DNA of 64,000 bases from Mycolicibacterium rhodesiae JS60 (GTDB lineage Bacteria; Actinomycetota; Actinomycetes; Mycobacteriales; Mycobacteriaceae): positions 744,001-808,000 of the forward strand of contig AGIQ01000001.1 in assembly GCA_000230935.2 (NCBI GenBank), read 5' to 3'. Of this stretch, positions 16,866 to 27,787 are shown one piece after another. Each line of letters opens with the position of its first letter. Position 1 is the first letter of the stretch. The notes below the pieces were generated by a model. That model was not told the origin of the DNA. It worked only from the letters and a program-made list of their open reading frames with translations, and made no database searches. Both the position numbers and the translations under genes were made by a program.

Positions 16866-18149
16866 TCGCACGGACGCGGCTGCGATCACACCAGCCAGGC
16901 ACAGCGCCACACCGGTCGCGGCGACCGCATAGGGACGCTGCGGACTCCGACCACCGGCGGCGGGCGCGGATGGTGGATGTGTCCGGGACGGGAATGGGGT
17001 CGCGGTCTGGTCGCTCAGCGCGGCAACGGGATCAATGACACCGCTGCCGACGGCCGCGGTCCACCCGCCGGCGGGGTGGTGCGCAGTGGTCTCGATGCGG
17101 GTCATCACCTGGCGTGCCGACAGCCGGGGGAATCGCGACCGTACGAGGGCCACCAGACCGCTGACCAGGGGGGCAGCGTAGCTGGTACCCGATATCGAGG
17201 CCTTGCCTGCTGGTGTGGGCATCGTGTCGATCACGCCGTCGCCGGCTGGATCCAGGGAGACGATGCGCTCCCCGGGCGCCGCGACGTCGACCCACGGACC
17301 GTGCAGGCTGAACTCCGAGGGGGTGCCGTCCGACGTCACCGAGGCGACCGTCAGCACGTAGTCGTCGTACCACGCCGGGCTGGCGATCGTGGTGGGCACC
17401 GCCGCGGTGTTCTGGCTCGGGCATTGCCCGTTCCCGCCGACATTTCCCGCCGCGGTCACCACAACCGCGTCTTTCACGTCGACCGCGTACGACAGCGCGG
17501 CACCGAGCGCCCTGTCGTCCAGCGTGGACTCCGCGCAGGCCACCGAGGAGATGTTGAGCACCGAAGCGCCCATATCGGCCGCGGTGCGAACCGCCATGGC
17601 CAGGGTGGTGACATCGCCGAAGCCGTGGGCCGCCGGTTCTGACACCGGCCCGAATTTGTTGCTGGACTGCCGGATTGCGATCAACGTGGCCTCGGGAGCG
17701 ATACCGGTGAATCCGGTCGGATCGGTCCGGTCGGGTGCTGCCGCGATGATGCCGGCGACCACCGTTCCGTGCCCGTCGCAGTCCTGGCTGCCGCCGCCGC
17801 CCGACACGTAGTCCCCGCCGGCGATGACGTGAGACAAGCGACGATGCGCGGCGACCCCGGTATCGATGACCGCCACCCGTTGTCCCGCGCCGCGAGTCAG
17901 CCGCCAGATCGCGGGCATGTCGAAACCCGCCAGCTGCGTTGCCGCTACGCCGGAACCGCTGACCGGCATCGGCACCGCGCACGCTTCGCGCTGCTCGGTC
18001 GGCTGCGGCGGGGCCGGAGGTGCCGGCGGCGGCAGAAGTGAGTTGTCGATGGCCGGTGGGCTGACCGCGAACGCCGGTGGTGCGCACTGTGTGGAGACCA
18101 TCAGAACCGCCGCCGTCGCCGCTGCCAGCCGGACGCCCCGAACGGTCAC
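16830..18149 (-). CDS. mycP4: ESX-4 mycosin, subtilisin-like serine protease MycP4
   Basis: A 439-residue membrane-anchored protease of the type VII system. A signal sequence (about residues 1-29) precedes a Pro-rich segment and the subtilase domain with catalytic Asp96 (AVIDTGV), His127 (DGHGTVVAG) and Ser323 (SGTSYAAP), plus oxyanion Asn235 (TAAGN). A C-terminal helix (YAVAATGVALCLAGVIAAA) and a basic tail fix it in the membrane. The start is GTG 18149, overlapping the eccD4 stop (GTGA); a frame continuing further upstream lies inside eccD4 and is rejected. Mycosins stabilise the secretion complex and cleave some substrates. Confidence 0.95.
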   Translation of the reverse strand: MTVRGVRLAAATAAVLMVSTQCAPPAFAVSPPAIDNSLLPPPAPPAPPQPTEQREACAVPMPVSGSGVAATQLAGFDMPAIWRLTRGAGQRVAVIDTGVAAHRRLSHVIAGGDYVSGGGGSQDCDGHGTVVAGIIAAAPDRTDPTGFTGIAPEATLIAIRQSSNKFGPVSEPAAHGFGDVTTLAMAVRTAADMGASVLNISSVACAESTLDDRALGAALSYAVDVKDAVVVTAAGNVGGNGQCPSQNTAAVPTTIASPAWYDDYVLTVASVTSDGTPSEFSLHGPWVDVAAPGERIVSLDPAGDGVIDTMPTPAGKASISGTSYAAPLVSGLVALVRSRFPRLSARQVMTRIETTAHHPAGGWTAAVGSGVIDPVAALSDQTATPFPSRTHPPSAPAAGGRSPQRPYAVAATGVALCLAGVIAAASVRLRRRPEDIPGN

Positions 18150-19147
18150 TGACCGAACCCGGGCAACGTCGTGAATGCGCCGGCCGCAGCGGCTGCCGAG
18201 GGGACCACGACCACGCCGACCGCGAGGTCGAGTACCGCGATCGCGCGTCGCACAATCAGGGGCAATGACCACCGGCCGACCGTGCGGCATGCCCGCAACA
18301 CCAGCGCTGAGGAAGCGACCGCGATGAAGACGCCTGCGGCGAGTGGGCGGGTCGTAGTGGCTGCGGTGACGGCGACGCCCAGGGCCGCTCCCTCGGTGGC
18401 CGTCACGACGAACATCGTCAGCCGCTGTCGAGCGGTCCTGGTTCGCGCTTCGATGTCGCCATCGGGCAGGGCTGGCGTCGACAATCCGGAACTGCGGACC
18501 GACAACCGTGCAGACACCGCGAGAAGAGCCAGCGATGCCAGTCCCAGAATCGGGCCCGCGGCGGTCATGGGCCACCAGCCCGCGACCGCGCCGACCGCTG
18601 CCGCCGAAGCCGTCATCGCCACTGCGGCGAGTGGAAGGAAAACCACTGGGGCACAGTCCAACAATCGCCACGTGAACAGCGACGTCGCGGACATGGCCGA
18701 CATCGCGAGCAGGAAACCGGGCACACCGAGGTGACCCGGAGCGGCCAGCGCGGCTGCCAGACCCGCGAACGCGACCGACAGCACGCCGATCGCGGCGACC
18801 GCCCGCTCGCGAGGCCCCGCCACCGTGGGGGTCGATGATGCCACGACATCGATGACCGCGGTACTCGCGTCGAATCGGGGCATCGACTCCGTTCGCGCCA
18901 CCGATGTCAGAAGCAGAAGCTCACCGTCGCGAATCGCGCACTGCGCGAGAGTCATCGCCGGGTCGAGAACCTCCCCGGACACCCGGGTGAGGTGCGGATC
19001 GTAGCCGACCACCTCGTCACCCCCGAGGAGTCCCGCCATCTCACCTACCAGCTCCGCGACCGGCACATGGGCGGGCAGCACGACGTCCACTTCGCGGTCG
19101 GCGGCGCGGATCGACACCCGGCGCATCTCATCGGTCACAGTCATCAC
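18146..19147 (-). CDS. eccD4: ESX-4 membrane channel component EccD4, short form
   Basis: EccD forms the membrane channel of type VII systems, normally with an N-terminal ubiquitin-like domain and eleven transmembrane helices. Here residues about 8-82 are the ubiquitin-like domain (VSIRAADREVDVVLPAHVPV). Only about seven helices follow, and the protein is 333 residues, against roughly 467 recalled for M. tuberculosis EccD4. The N-terminal helices and the last one (IVRRAIAVLDLAVGVVVVPS) are recognisable, so residues appear to be missing internally after about position 288. The frame is intact and coupled to mycP4. Met2 (19144) is an equally possible start. Confidence 0.88.
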   Translation of the reverse strand: MMTVTDEMRRVSIRAADREVDVVLPAHVPVAELVGEMAGLLGGDEVVGYDPHLTRVSGEVLDPAMTLAQCAIRDGELLLLTSVARTESMPRFDASTAVIDVVASSTPTVAGPRERAVAAIGVLSVAFAGLAAALAAPGHLGVPGFLLAMSAMSATSLFTWRLLDCAPVVFLPLAAVAMTASAAAVGAVAGWWPMTAAGPILGLASLALLAVSARLSVRSSGLSTPALPDGDIEARTRTARQRLTMFVVTATEGAALGVAVTAATTTRPLAAGVFIAVASSALVLRACRTVGRWSLPLIVRRAIAVLDLAVGVVVVPSAAAAAGAFTTLPGFGQ

Positions 19148-19236
19148 CCCGCACGCTATCCAGCCCGCCGCGCCGCCGAACTCCGTTGTCCACAGGTGAA
19201 TTGCCGAGCCGGGTCGGTGCTGTCTACCGTCCCTGC

Positions 19237-22200
19237 ATGAATCGGCCCGCCCGGGTGGCGCCGCAGTTCCCGACCGACGATCTGCTCGTCACCGCCCTGC
19301 CGGGCAACCGATCCAACGGCGGCGTGTTGCGATTCGTGCCGGTGTTGGGTCTCGGGGCGATGGTGGCTGTCGGCGCACTCATGTGGGGGTCGGGCATGGT
19401 CTCGCGTGGGCCGACGGCCGTGATGCTCCCGGCGATGATGCTCATATCGGCGGTAGGCATGGCGATCCACCTGGGTTCGCGACGGTCTGGCGGCAGCATC
19501 GACCAACAGCGAAAACGCTATCTGGGCGTGCTGGAACGGCTCAGCGAGCAGCTGTCCGACACCGCGCGATGCCAGCGTGCCGCTCTGCTGTGGACGCACC
19601 CGGCGCCGTCGTCGTTGTGGACCTTGATCGGCGGTCAGCGCATGTGGGAGCGCGCCGCTACGGACTCGGACTTCTGTCATGTACGCGTCGGTCTCGGCAG
19701 GCAGAAGCTGGCCCGCCGCATCGTCGTTCCGGCCGTTGCGCCCCTCGACGATCTGGACCCGGTGACCGCAGATGCGTTGCGCCGCTTGGTCCACTGCCAT
19801 ACCACGATCGGCGAGGCGCCGATCGCGGTCGCGCTGCGCGGGGTGGGGGTGCTGCTGGTCGACGGCGACGAGGACGGCGCACGTGACTTGATCCGTGCGG
19901 TCCTCTGCCAGCTGGCTGTGCTGCACGGCCCCGATGTGGTGGGCATCGCTGCGGTCGTCGGCGACGGGCGACGGCCTCAGTGGGACTGGCTGAAATGGCT
20001 GCCGCACAACGCCTGTCCGCAGCGGGGGGAACCGATGGTGTACGAATCGGCGGCCAGGGTCACGGCGCAGCGGCGCCATGTGGTGGTGATCGTCGACGGC
20101 ACCGACCATCGGCACGCTGCGGCTGCGGGAGTGACAGTCATCGGTATCGGCCGCCGGGCCGATGAGCCCCGCGCACTTCGGCTGCACGTCGATGGTGGCC
20201 GGCTCGGGATGCGCAGCGGCCAGCACATCGAGGAGTTCGCGACCGCAGACGGTCTGACGATGGTGCAGGCGCGGATGTGCGCGCGTCGGCTCGCCCGGTA
20301 TCGGCGCCACGACTGCACGCCGGACGACCTGCAGCGTTGGCGTACGGCGCTGACTGCGAATCGATATGCCCCGCTGCAGGTTCCGTTGGGCGCCACCGCA
20401 GACGGTGACATCGTCGACCTCGATATCAAGGAAGCCGCCGACGGCGGCCATGGACCACACGGCTTGTGCGTCGGCGCAACCGGATCGGGGAAATCGGAGC
20501 TGTTGCGCATGGTGGTGGCGGGGATGATCGCCCGACACTCGTCGAACGACCTCAACCTGGTGCTGATCGACTTCAAGGGCGGGGCAACATTCCTCGGGCT
20601 GGAGCGGGTGAACCACGTCGCCGCCGTGATCACCAATCTCGCCGACGAAGCACACCTTGTCGAGCGGGCGAAGGAGGCTCTCGGAGGTGAGATCCACCGT
20701 CGTCAAACGCTGTTCCGCCGGGCGGGCAATGCCGTCAACCTCGCGTCCTATCGGCGACATCGGGAGAGTGATCCCGCGCTTCCCGTCTTGCCGACGCTGT
20801 TCATCGTCGTCGACGAGTTCGCCGAGCTGCTGGCTCATCAGCCCGATTTCGCGGAACTGTTCACCATGATCGGACGTGTCGGTCGCTCTCTCGGCGTGCA
20901 TCTGCTGCTGGCCAGCCAGCGGCTGGATGAGGGACGGCTGCGTGGCCTGGAGTCGCACCTGTCGTACCGCATCTGTTTGAAGACGGCGACGGCCGCCGAG
21001 TCTCGGGCTGTCCTTGGTGTCCCGGATGCCGCCGAGCTGCCCGCGACGCCCGGCGCGGCGCTGCTTCGCACCGGCGACGGACGGCTGATTCACTTTCACG
21101 GCGCCTACCTCGGTGCCCGGACGCGGGATTCGGCCACGCCAACACCGGCGAATCCCGCTGTACGACTGTTCACGTCGCTGCCCGCCGTGCCACCGGTTGT
21201 CGATGACGACACGGGGCCGACGGCACTCGACGTGATCGTCGCACAGGCGCGCGGCCGGGGGAGTCCAGCTCATCAGGTGTGGTTGCCACCGCTGGTGGCA
21301 TCCCGGAGTCTCTCGGAGCTGGACGCCGTTGGCGGAGGAGAGCTGAGTGCGCCGATCGGGCTGGTCGATCGACCGTTCGAGCAGCGGTGGGCGCCGCTGG
21401 TGGTCGAACTCGGCGGCGCGGGCGGCAACGCCGCGATCGTGGGCGCGCCGCAGAGCGGGAAGTCCACTGCTGTGCGCACGATGGTCACCGCACTGGCCGG
21501 CCGCCATACCCCACGCCGGATCCAGTTCTACTGCCTGGACTTCGGCGGCGGCACCCTCGACGGGCTACGGGCAATGCCGCACATCGGATCGGTGGCGAGC
21601 CGGCAGCAGCCGGAATTGGTGCGGCGAATCGTCCATCACGTCGGCGCGATCCTGTCTGGCCGTGAATCACGCTGTGAAGCCGACGAATACGGCGATGTGG
21701 TACTGATCGTGGACGGTTGGTCGACGCTGCGTGAAGAGTTTCCCGATCTCGAAGCGACGATCACCGGCCACGCCGCCCGGGGCTTGTCGTTCGGTGTTCA
21801 CGTGATCATCACCGCGGGACGGTGGGCCGATATCCGGCCGAGCCTCAAGGATCAGGTCGGCACCAGAATCGAACTGCGACTGGGGGATCCGGTCGACTCG
21901 GATATCGACCGCAAGCAGGCTTCGATGGTCCCGATCGACAGCCCCGGACGGGGCATCACCCGCGACGGTCACCATTTCCTGATCGCCACGCCGGACGGCG
22001 TCGAGGTGGCTCGTTCGACTTCGTGGCAGGCGCCACCGGTTCGGTTGTTGCCCGGGCTGATCGAGCATACGGCTGTCGTCGACCAAGCCCGCGACGGTGC
22101 AGCGCGGATCCTGCTCGGCCTCGGCGAGGACCGCCTCGAACCGGTGGGCATCGACTTCGACCGGCAGCCGCACCTGGTGATCCTGGGTGACGGCGAGTGC

Positions 22201-22788
22201 GGGAAGACGGCGACACTGCGGACATTGTGCTGGGAGATCGTGCGGCGTACGACGACTCGGCCGGCCTCGCTGTTCGTGATCGACTACCGCCGCAGCCTGC
22301 TCGGCCTCGCCGAATCGCAGCACATGCTCGGCTATGCGTTCTCGGGAAGCAGCCTCGCCGATCGGCTATCCGAACTGATTGCGTTGTTGCAGAGCAGGTT
22401 GCCCGCCGCGGGTACCTCGGTCGAGCAGCTCAGGGCCAGATCGTGGTGGACGGGACCGGAGGTGTTCGTCATGGTCGACGACTACGACGTCGTCGCAGCC
22501 ACCACGCCGGAGACACTGATGCCGTTGCTCGCGCTGCTGCCGCACGCCACTGATATCGGGCTGCACCTCGTGGTGGCGCGGCGGTGCGCGGGCGCGGCGC
22601 GGGCGATGTACGAGCCGCTGCTGGCATACCTGCGGGACAACGGGTGTGCCGGCCTGTTGCTGAGCGGAAGCCCCGAGGAGGGCGGGCTGATCGGCCAGCA
22701 CCGGGCGTCCACGCAGCCGCCCGGACGCGGACTGCTGGTCACCCGTACGACGGCACAACTGGTTCAGGTCGGCTGGTGCCCACCGTGA
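19237..22788 (+). CDS. eccC4: ESX-4 FtsK/SpoIIIE-type ATPase EccC4
   Basis: A 1183-residue motor ATPase of the type VII system. Two transmembrane helices (about 34-55 and 58-80) are followed by three FtsK-like ATPase domains. Walker A motifs are GATGSGKS (413-420), GAPQSGKS (736-743) and GDGECGKT (984-991). The first has a good Walker B (LFIVVDEFAEL); the second ends VLIVDGW without the usual Glu, as commonly seen in the degenerate distal domains. The start at 19237 (MNRPARVAPQFP) agrees with the short N-terminus of the family; the in-frame extension to 19186 would intrude on the divergent promoter with eccD4. The domains recognise the C-terminal signals of Esx substrates. Confidence 0.95.
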   Translation: MNRPARVAPQFPTDDLLVTALPGNRSNGGVLRFVPVLGLGAMVAVGALMWGSGMVSRGPTAVMLPAMMLISAVGMAIHLGSRRSGGSIDQQRKRYLGVLERLSEQLSDTARCQRAALLWTHPAPSSLWTLIGGQRMWERAATDSDFCHVRVGLGRQKLARRIVVPAVAPLDDLDPVTADALRRLVHCHTTIGEAPIAVALRGVGVLLVDGDEDGARDLIRAVLCQLAVLHGPDVVGIAAVVGDGRRPQWDWLKWLPHNACPQRGEPMVYESAARVTAQRRHVVVIVDGTDHRHAAAAGVTVIGIGRRADEPRALRLHVDGGRLGMRSGQHIEEFATADGLTMVQARMCARRLARYRRHDCTPDDLQRWRTALTANRYAPLQVPLGATADGDIVDLDIKEAADGGHGPHGLCVGATGSGKSELLRMVVAGMIARHSSNDLNLVLIDFKGGATFLGLERVNHVAAVITNLADEAHLVERAKEALGGEIHRRQTLFRRAGNAVNLASYRRHRESDPALPVLPTLFIVVDEFAELLAHQPDFAELFTMIGRVGRSLGVHLLLASQRLDEGRLRGLESHLSYRICLKTATAAESRAVLGVPDAAELPATPGAALLRTGDGRLIHFHGAYLGARTRDSATPTPANPAVRLFTSLPAVPPVVDDDTGPTALDVIVAQARGRGSPAHQVWLPPLVASRSLSELDAVGGGELSAPIGLVDRPFEQRWAPLVVELGGAGGNAAIVGAPQSGKSTAVRTMVTALAGRHTPRRIQFYCLDFGGGTLDGLRAMPHIGSVASRQQPELVRRIVHHVGAILSGRESRCEADEYGDVVLIVDGWSTLREEFPDLEATITGHAARGLSFGVHVIITAGRWADIRPSLKDQVGTRIELRLGDPVDSDIDRKQASMVPIDSPGRGITRDGHHFLIATPDGVEVARSTSWQAPPVRLLPGLIEHTAVVDQARDGAARILLGLGEDRLEPVGIDFDRQPHLVILGDGECGKTATLRTLCWEIVRRTTTRPASLFVIDYRRSLLGLAESQHMLGYAFSGSSLADRLSELIALLQSRLPAAGTSVEQLRARSWWTGPEVFVMVDDYDVVAATTPETLMPLLALLPHATDIGLHLVVARRCAGAARAMYEPLLAYLRDNGCAGLLLSGSPEEGGLIGQHRASTQPPGRGLLVTRTTAQLVQVGWCPP

Positions 22789-23975
22789 GCGGCGCGGTGC
22801 TGGAAGTCGGGCCGGCTACCGTTCGGATCCGCCCAAACCGACATTCAGACGGGAATGGTCGAGTGGCGGACTGCACAACGTCGATCTCAGTAGACCTGAT
22901 CGCCGCCGCATTGGCCGGGATCGACGACACGACAGTACTGCTCGACGAACGTCCGGTCGCGGTGGCTGATCTGTGGCGACGAGTGATCTCGGCGAGCGTC
23001 GAACCACACTGCCGAGCGCTGACGGTCGTGCATCCGTCGTGGTGGACTCCGCATCGAGTGAAGCGCATCGTCGATACGGCTGCCTCAGTCGTCGGCGACG
23101 TCCGCGCGCTGCCTCGATCGGCAGCGATCACGGACGGTGAGTCAGCGACCGTCGTCGAGATCGCTGACGACGTCATCGCAGTCAGCGGGGCCGGCCGATC
23201 ACCGTTGGTGCTGGCTCGTACGGATGATCCCCGCGAGGTGGCCCGAACCATAGGGAATGACTCCGGCAGGGGCATTCTCATCGACGCACCACCGGGAGTG
23301 GCCGGTGGCGCCGAATACGCTCGCGACCTACTGACGGCCCTACGCCAGCGCGGTGTGGCGGCGCGGCCTGCCGTGGTCCGCGACGTGTCGGCGCCGACTG
23401 TCGCGGCGCCGTCGGTGCCATCGCCGCGACGCTGGCGCGGGCCGGTAAGCGTGGCCGCCTCGGCGGCCCTGACACTCTGCGCACTCGGACTGACCGCCGG
23501 CCGGCCCCACACTCCGGCGCCGGCCCTCGACGTCATCGACATCGTCGAAGGTCGCATCACTGTCCGGATTCCGGCCCGATGGCCGATCACCAGGATCACC
23601 GCCGGGCGGGGATCGCGGCGCATCCAGGCCAGCGCACCGGACGCGCCGAACGTCGCTCTGCACGTCACCCAATCGTATTCTCCCGGTGAGATATTGGACC
23701 GGACCGCAGCTGTGCTGCGACAGGCTGTCGCCGAGCAGCCGCGTGGTGTGTTCGTCGACTTCAATCCGGCCGACCGACGCGGCGGGCGCCCCGCCGTCAC
23801 CTATCGCGAAGTCCGGGTCGGTCGCGACATCCGGTGGACCGTCGTGCTGGACGGCGCGACGCGAATCAGCATCGGATGCCAAAGTGCTCCCGGCCGCGAG
23901 GACGTCGTTGCCGAGGCGTGCGAGAGGGCAATCGAGTCGGCCCGCGAATTGGTGGGAACCGACGGGCCCACGTGA
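22785..23975 (+). CDS. Type VII secretion-associated protein, Rv3446c family
   Basis: A 396-residue ESX-4-specific accessory protein. The N-terminal 200 residues look like a cytosolic actin-like or degenerate ATPase fold (AVLEVGPATVRI; LTVVHPSWWTPHRVKRI; VVEIADDVIAVS). A single transmembrane helix (about 220-239) leads to an outer domain (ITVRIPARWPITRI; VALHVTQSYSPGEILD). GTG 22785 overlaps the eccC4 stop (GTGA); an upstream in-frame GTG at 22776 is also possible. Its position between eccC4 and esxU matches Rv3446c. The function is unknown, though conservation in ESX-4 loci argues for a role in assembly or substrate handling. Confidence 0.88.
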   Translation: MSGAVLEVGPATVRIRPNRHSDGNGRVADCTTSISVDLIAAALAGIDDTTVLLDERPVAVADLWRRVISASVEPHCRALTVVHPSWWTPHRVKRIVDTAASVVGDVRALPRSAAITDGESATVVEIADDVIAVSGAGRSPLVLARTDDPREVARTIGNDSGRGILIDAPPGVAGGAEYARDLLTALRQRGVAARPAVVRDVSAPTVAAPSVPSPRRWRGPVSVAASAALTLCALGLTAGRPHTPAPALDVIDIVEGRITVRIPARWPITRITAGRGSRRIQASAPDAPNVALHVTQSYSPGEILDRTAAVLRQAVAEQPRGVFVDFNPADRRGGRPAVTYREVRVGRDIRWTVVLDGATRISIGCQSAPGREDVVAEACERAIESARELVGTDGPT

Positions 23976-24024
23976 ACGTCGAATCCATTGTCAGCGTGTA
24001 CAACTCAACTCCTAAGGATGGCCC

Positions 24025-24333
24025 GTGACGACACTGAGTACCGACTTCGATCTCATGCGCAGTGCCGCGGCCGCCGCCGACGCGCGCAATGACGAGATCC
24101 GGGTTCTGCTGCAGGGCTTCATCACCCGAATGGAATCGGTGCCGCCGACGGTGTGGGGTGGGCTGGCGGCCGCGCGATTCAGAACCGTGGTCGCACACTG
24201 GAACGCCGAGTCCACAAAGCTGTCCCACGCGCTGGCCGGGATCGCCGACACGATCCGGAACAACGAACACGAACTGCGCGAGGCCGCGCAGCAGCACGCC
24301 CAGCGCATCGCCGATGTGACCGCAGGTCTTTAG
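24025..24333 (+). CDS. esxU: WXG100-family ESX-4 substrate EsxU
   Basis: A 102-residue helical-hairpin protein of the ESAT-6/CFP-10 superfamily. The turn carries WGG ([11 protein letters not shown]), the WXG motif, and the flanks are amphipathic helices. It is expected to pair with EsxT and leave through ESX-4. GTG start with AAGGATGG just upstream. The C-terminus ([12 protein letters not shown]) should carry the export signal; a classical YxxxD/E is not seen here, so the signal may lie on a partner. It corresponds to Rv3445c. Confidence 0.92.
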   Translation: MTTLSTDFDLMRSAAAAADARNDEIRVLLQGFITRMESVPPTVWGGLAAARFRTVVAHWNAESTKLSHALAGIADTIRNNEHELREAAQQHAQRIADVTAGL

Positions 24334-24348
24334 CGAAGGAGCACGACC

Positions 24349-24642
24349 GTGGACCCCATCCTTTCCTACAATTTCGCCGAGATCGATGCGGCGGTGCTCG
24401 CGGATATCCAGGGCACGTCGACCCGGCTCGGCGCGGCGCTCGATGATCTCAGCCGGCAGATCGCACCGCTGCAGCACGTGTGGACGCGGGATGCCGCGGC
24501 CGCCTATCAAGCTGAGCAAGCACATTGGCAGCAGGCCGCGTCCGCGCTGCACGACATTCTCGTGCGATTGGGTACCGCGGTGCGCGACGGTGCGGCCGAC
24601 GTCGCCGATGCCGATCGTCGGGCCGCCGGCATGTGGGGCTGA
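24349..24642 (+). CDS. esxT: WXG100-family ESX-4 substrate EsxT
   Basis: A 97-residue partner of EsxU, 15 bp downstream of it behind a GAAGGAG Shine-Dalgarno and a GTG start. It shows the WXG100 helix-turn-helix pattern, but the turn is VWTRDAAAAYQ, so the Gly of WXG is Arg; the same WTR is found in Rv3444c as I recall it. The conserved stretch QIAPLQHVWTRDAAAAYQAE makes the family call firm. The C-terminal helix contains GAADVADADRRAAGMW. The operon ends here at a GC-rich hairpin. Confidence 0.93.
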   Translation: MDPILSYNFAEIDAAVLADIQGTSTRLGAALDDLSRQIAPLQHVWTRDAAAAYQAEQAHWQQAASALHDILVRLGTAVRDGAADVADADRRAAGMWG

Positions 24643-24657
24643 GCTCCCGCTGAACTC

Positions 24658-24696
24658 TGTGCGGCCCCCGCGGAGGAGAGCCAACGGGGCCGCACA
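24658..24696 (+). terminator. Hairpin terminator after esxT
   Basis: TGTGCGGCCCC (24658-24668) pairs perfectly with GGGGCCGCACA (24686-24696) around a 17-base loop, 16 bp past the esxT stop. There is no clear U-tract, as is usual for mycobacterial intrinsic terminators. Confidence 0.65.
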
Positions 24697-24716
24697 GTCA
24701 TTCTCACCGAGGCCCG

Positions 24717-24774
24717 CGAGCAGACACAGAATCGCACTTTTTACCCCCAGATCGTGCGATTCTGTGTCTGCTCG
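24717..24774. repeat. Palindromic repeat, CGAGCAGAC family, copy 1
   Basis: A perfect 21-bp inverted repeat: left arm 24717-24737 beginning CGAGCAGACACAG, right arm 24754-24774 ending TGTCTGCTCG, loop of 16 bases. It lies between the esxT terminator and the GAF regulator gene. Its outer arms, and most of the inner arms, are shared with the copy at 29606-29677. The outer arms are shared with the copy at 55862-55919. Confidence 0.85.
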
Positions 24775-24850
24775 GGGGCTTCGGCGAAAAAGGCGTATCG
24801 TGACCGCACGCGCGTCGGTCGATGTCACCGCGCGAGGAGTGTGATCGCCG

Positions 24851-26146
24851 ATGGGCACATCCAGAACACCGCGGACCGGGGCCAGTGGCCCTCGGCCGGC
24901 TGCGGTGCTGCGCGCGGTCCACGAGCTTTTCGTCGCCGGAGAGGTCGACGCCTCGTATCTGGAATCCAGTTCGCTGCGACCGATCGTCGCCAAGAGCTGG
25001 CAACGCAGCCTCGCCAAGGGCGTCGACCCCGATGGCGCCGCACAACCCTCACCGGTCGGGGAAGAACTGGCCCGGCTGCGCGAGACCCATCCGCTCGCAC
25101 CGGCCCTTCCCGTGATCCGGCGGCTGCTCGTCGACGACGCCGCCGGCACCGGGGTGGTGGTTGCGGTGACCGGCGCCGACGGCACCCTGCTGTGGGTGGA
25201 AGGCGACCGCAGCGCCTGCCGGCGCGCGGAGGCGATGAACTTCGTGCCCGGCGCGGACTGGAGCGAGCGCGGTGCCGGCACGAACGCGCCCGGCACTGCC
25301 CTGGCCGTGGATGCTGAGCTGCAGATTCTCGGGTCCGAGCACTTCTCCCGGGTGGTCCAGCCGTGGAGTTGCACGGCGGTCCCCGTACATGACCCGAGTA
25401 CCGGCGCGCTGCTGGGCGCCCTGGACCTGACCGGCGGATCGCGGGTGGCCAGCCCCCAGGCACTGGCCCTGGTGCGCGCCACCGTCGTCGCCGTCGAGAG
25501 CCACCTGGCGCTGCTGCGGCTGACCGGATCGGCCGTCGAAGCCGCACCGCGACTGCCGCGGCTGGCAGTGCTCGGATCCGAACGGCCGCGCTGGCTGGTC
25601 ACCGACGAGTTCGGGCACCTGCGGGCGACCACGTTGACCGGCAGGCACGCCGACATCCTGGTGTTGCTCAGCCGCCATCCCGAAGGGTTGAGCGCCGATC
25701 ACCTGGCGATGCTGCTCGACGACAAGGACCTCGATGTGGTGACCGTGCGCGCCGAGATGTCGCGGCTGCGCAAGGTCGTCGGCGCCGAGATCATCGAGTC
25801 GCGGCCCTACCGTCTGCTCGTCCCCATCACCACCGACCTCGGTGAGGTGTACGAGGCGCTGGACACCGGTGACGTCACCGCGGCGCTCGATCGCTATCCA
25901 GGACCGCTTCTGCCGCAATCGATCTCACCGGCGGTGGGGCGGCTGCGCACCGAGCTGACGATGACGATGCGCGGCGCGGTGCTGTCCACCGGCGATCCCG
26001 TGGTGCTTCGCCGCTGGCTGGACAGCCCCGACGGGCGCGACGACCGCGACGGCTGGCGCGCGTTGCATGACGGCACCCTGCCCGGCTCGGTGCAACAGGC
26101 GCAGGCCCGCGGCAAGCTGGCCGGACTGGACTCCGACCTGGCCTGA
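24851..26146 (+). CDS. GAF-domain transcriptional regulator of the aldehyde/alcohol dehydrogenase genes
   Basis: A 431-residue regulator of the AcoR-like type without a sigma-54 ATPase domain. The central part (about residues 80-220) is a GAF sensor fold (GTGVVVAVTGADGTLLWVEG; FVPGADWSERGAGTNAPGTA; SCTAVPVHDPSTGALLGALDLTGG). The C-terminal part (about 240-330) contains a helix-turn-helix-like segment (RHADILVLLSRHPEGLSADHLA). It lies immediately upstream of aldehyde dehydrogenase and alcohol dehydrogenase genes on the same strand, and such regulators usually activate the neighbouring dehydrogenase. The inducer is unknown. This block is inserted between esxT and rplM relative to M. tuberculosis. 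Confidence 0.85.
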   Translation: MGTSRTPRTGASGPRPAAVLRAVHELFVAGEVDASYLESSSLRPIVAKSWQRSLAKGVDPDGAAQPSPVGEELARLRETHPLAPALPVIRRLLVDDAAGTGVVVAVTGADGTLLWVEGDRSACRRAEAMNFVPGADWSERGAGTNAPGTALAVDAELQILGSEHFSRVVQPWSCTAVPVHDPSTGALLGALDLTGGSRVASPQALALVRATVVAVESHLALLRLTGSAVEAAPRLPRLAVLGSERPRWLVTDEFGHLRATTLTGRHADILVLLSRHPEGLSADHLAMLLDDKDLDVVTVRAEMSRLRKVVGAEIIESRPYRLLVPITTDLGEVYEALDTGDVTAALDRYPGPLLPQSISPAVGRLRTELTMTMRGAVLSTGDPVVLRRWLDSPDGRDDRDGWRALHDGTLPGSVQQAQARGKLAGLDSDLA

Positions 26147-26257
26147 TCCCGGGGCCGCAACGTTGCCCGATCGCGTGCAACCGTGCTGCAACCCCGAACT
26201 GCCTACCGTCAGTGACGACCGACACATTTCGTCGTCTTGAACAGGCAGGAGAACACC

Positions 26258-27781
<1,524 letters not shown>

Positions 27782-27787
27782 TCTAGC

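Noticed and set aside
19156..21507. A 783-codon open frame on the minus strand
   Set aside because: Antisense shadow of eccC4, whose three Walker motifs make the plus strand certain.
15519..24642. An eccE gene or PE/PPE genes in the ESX locus
   Set aside because: None found; the gene set is that of a basic ESX-4 locus.
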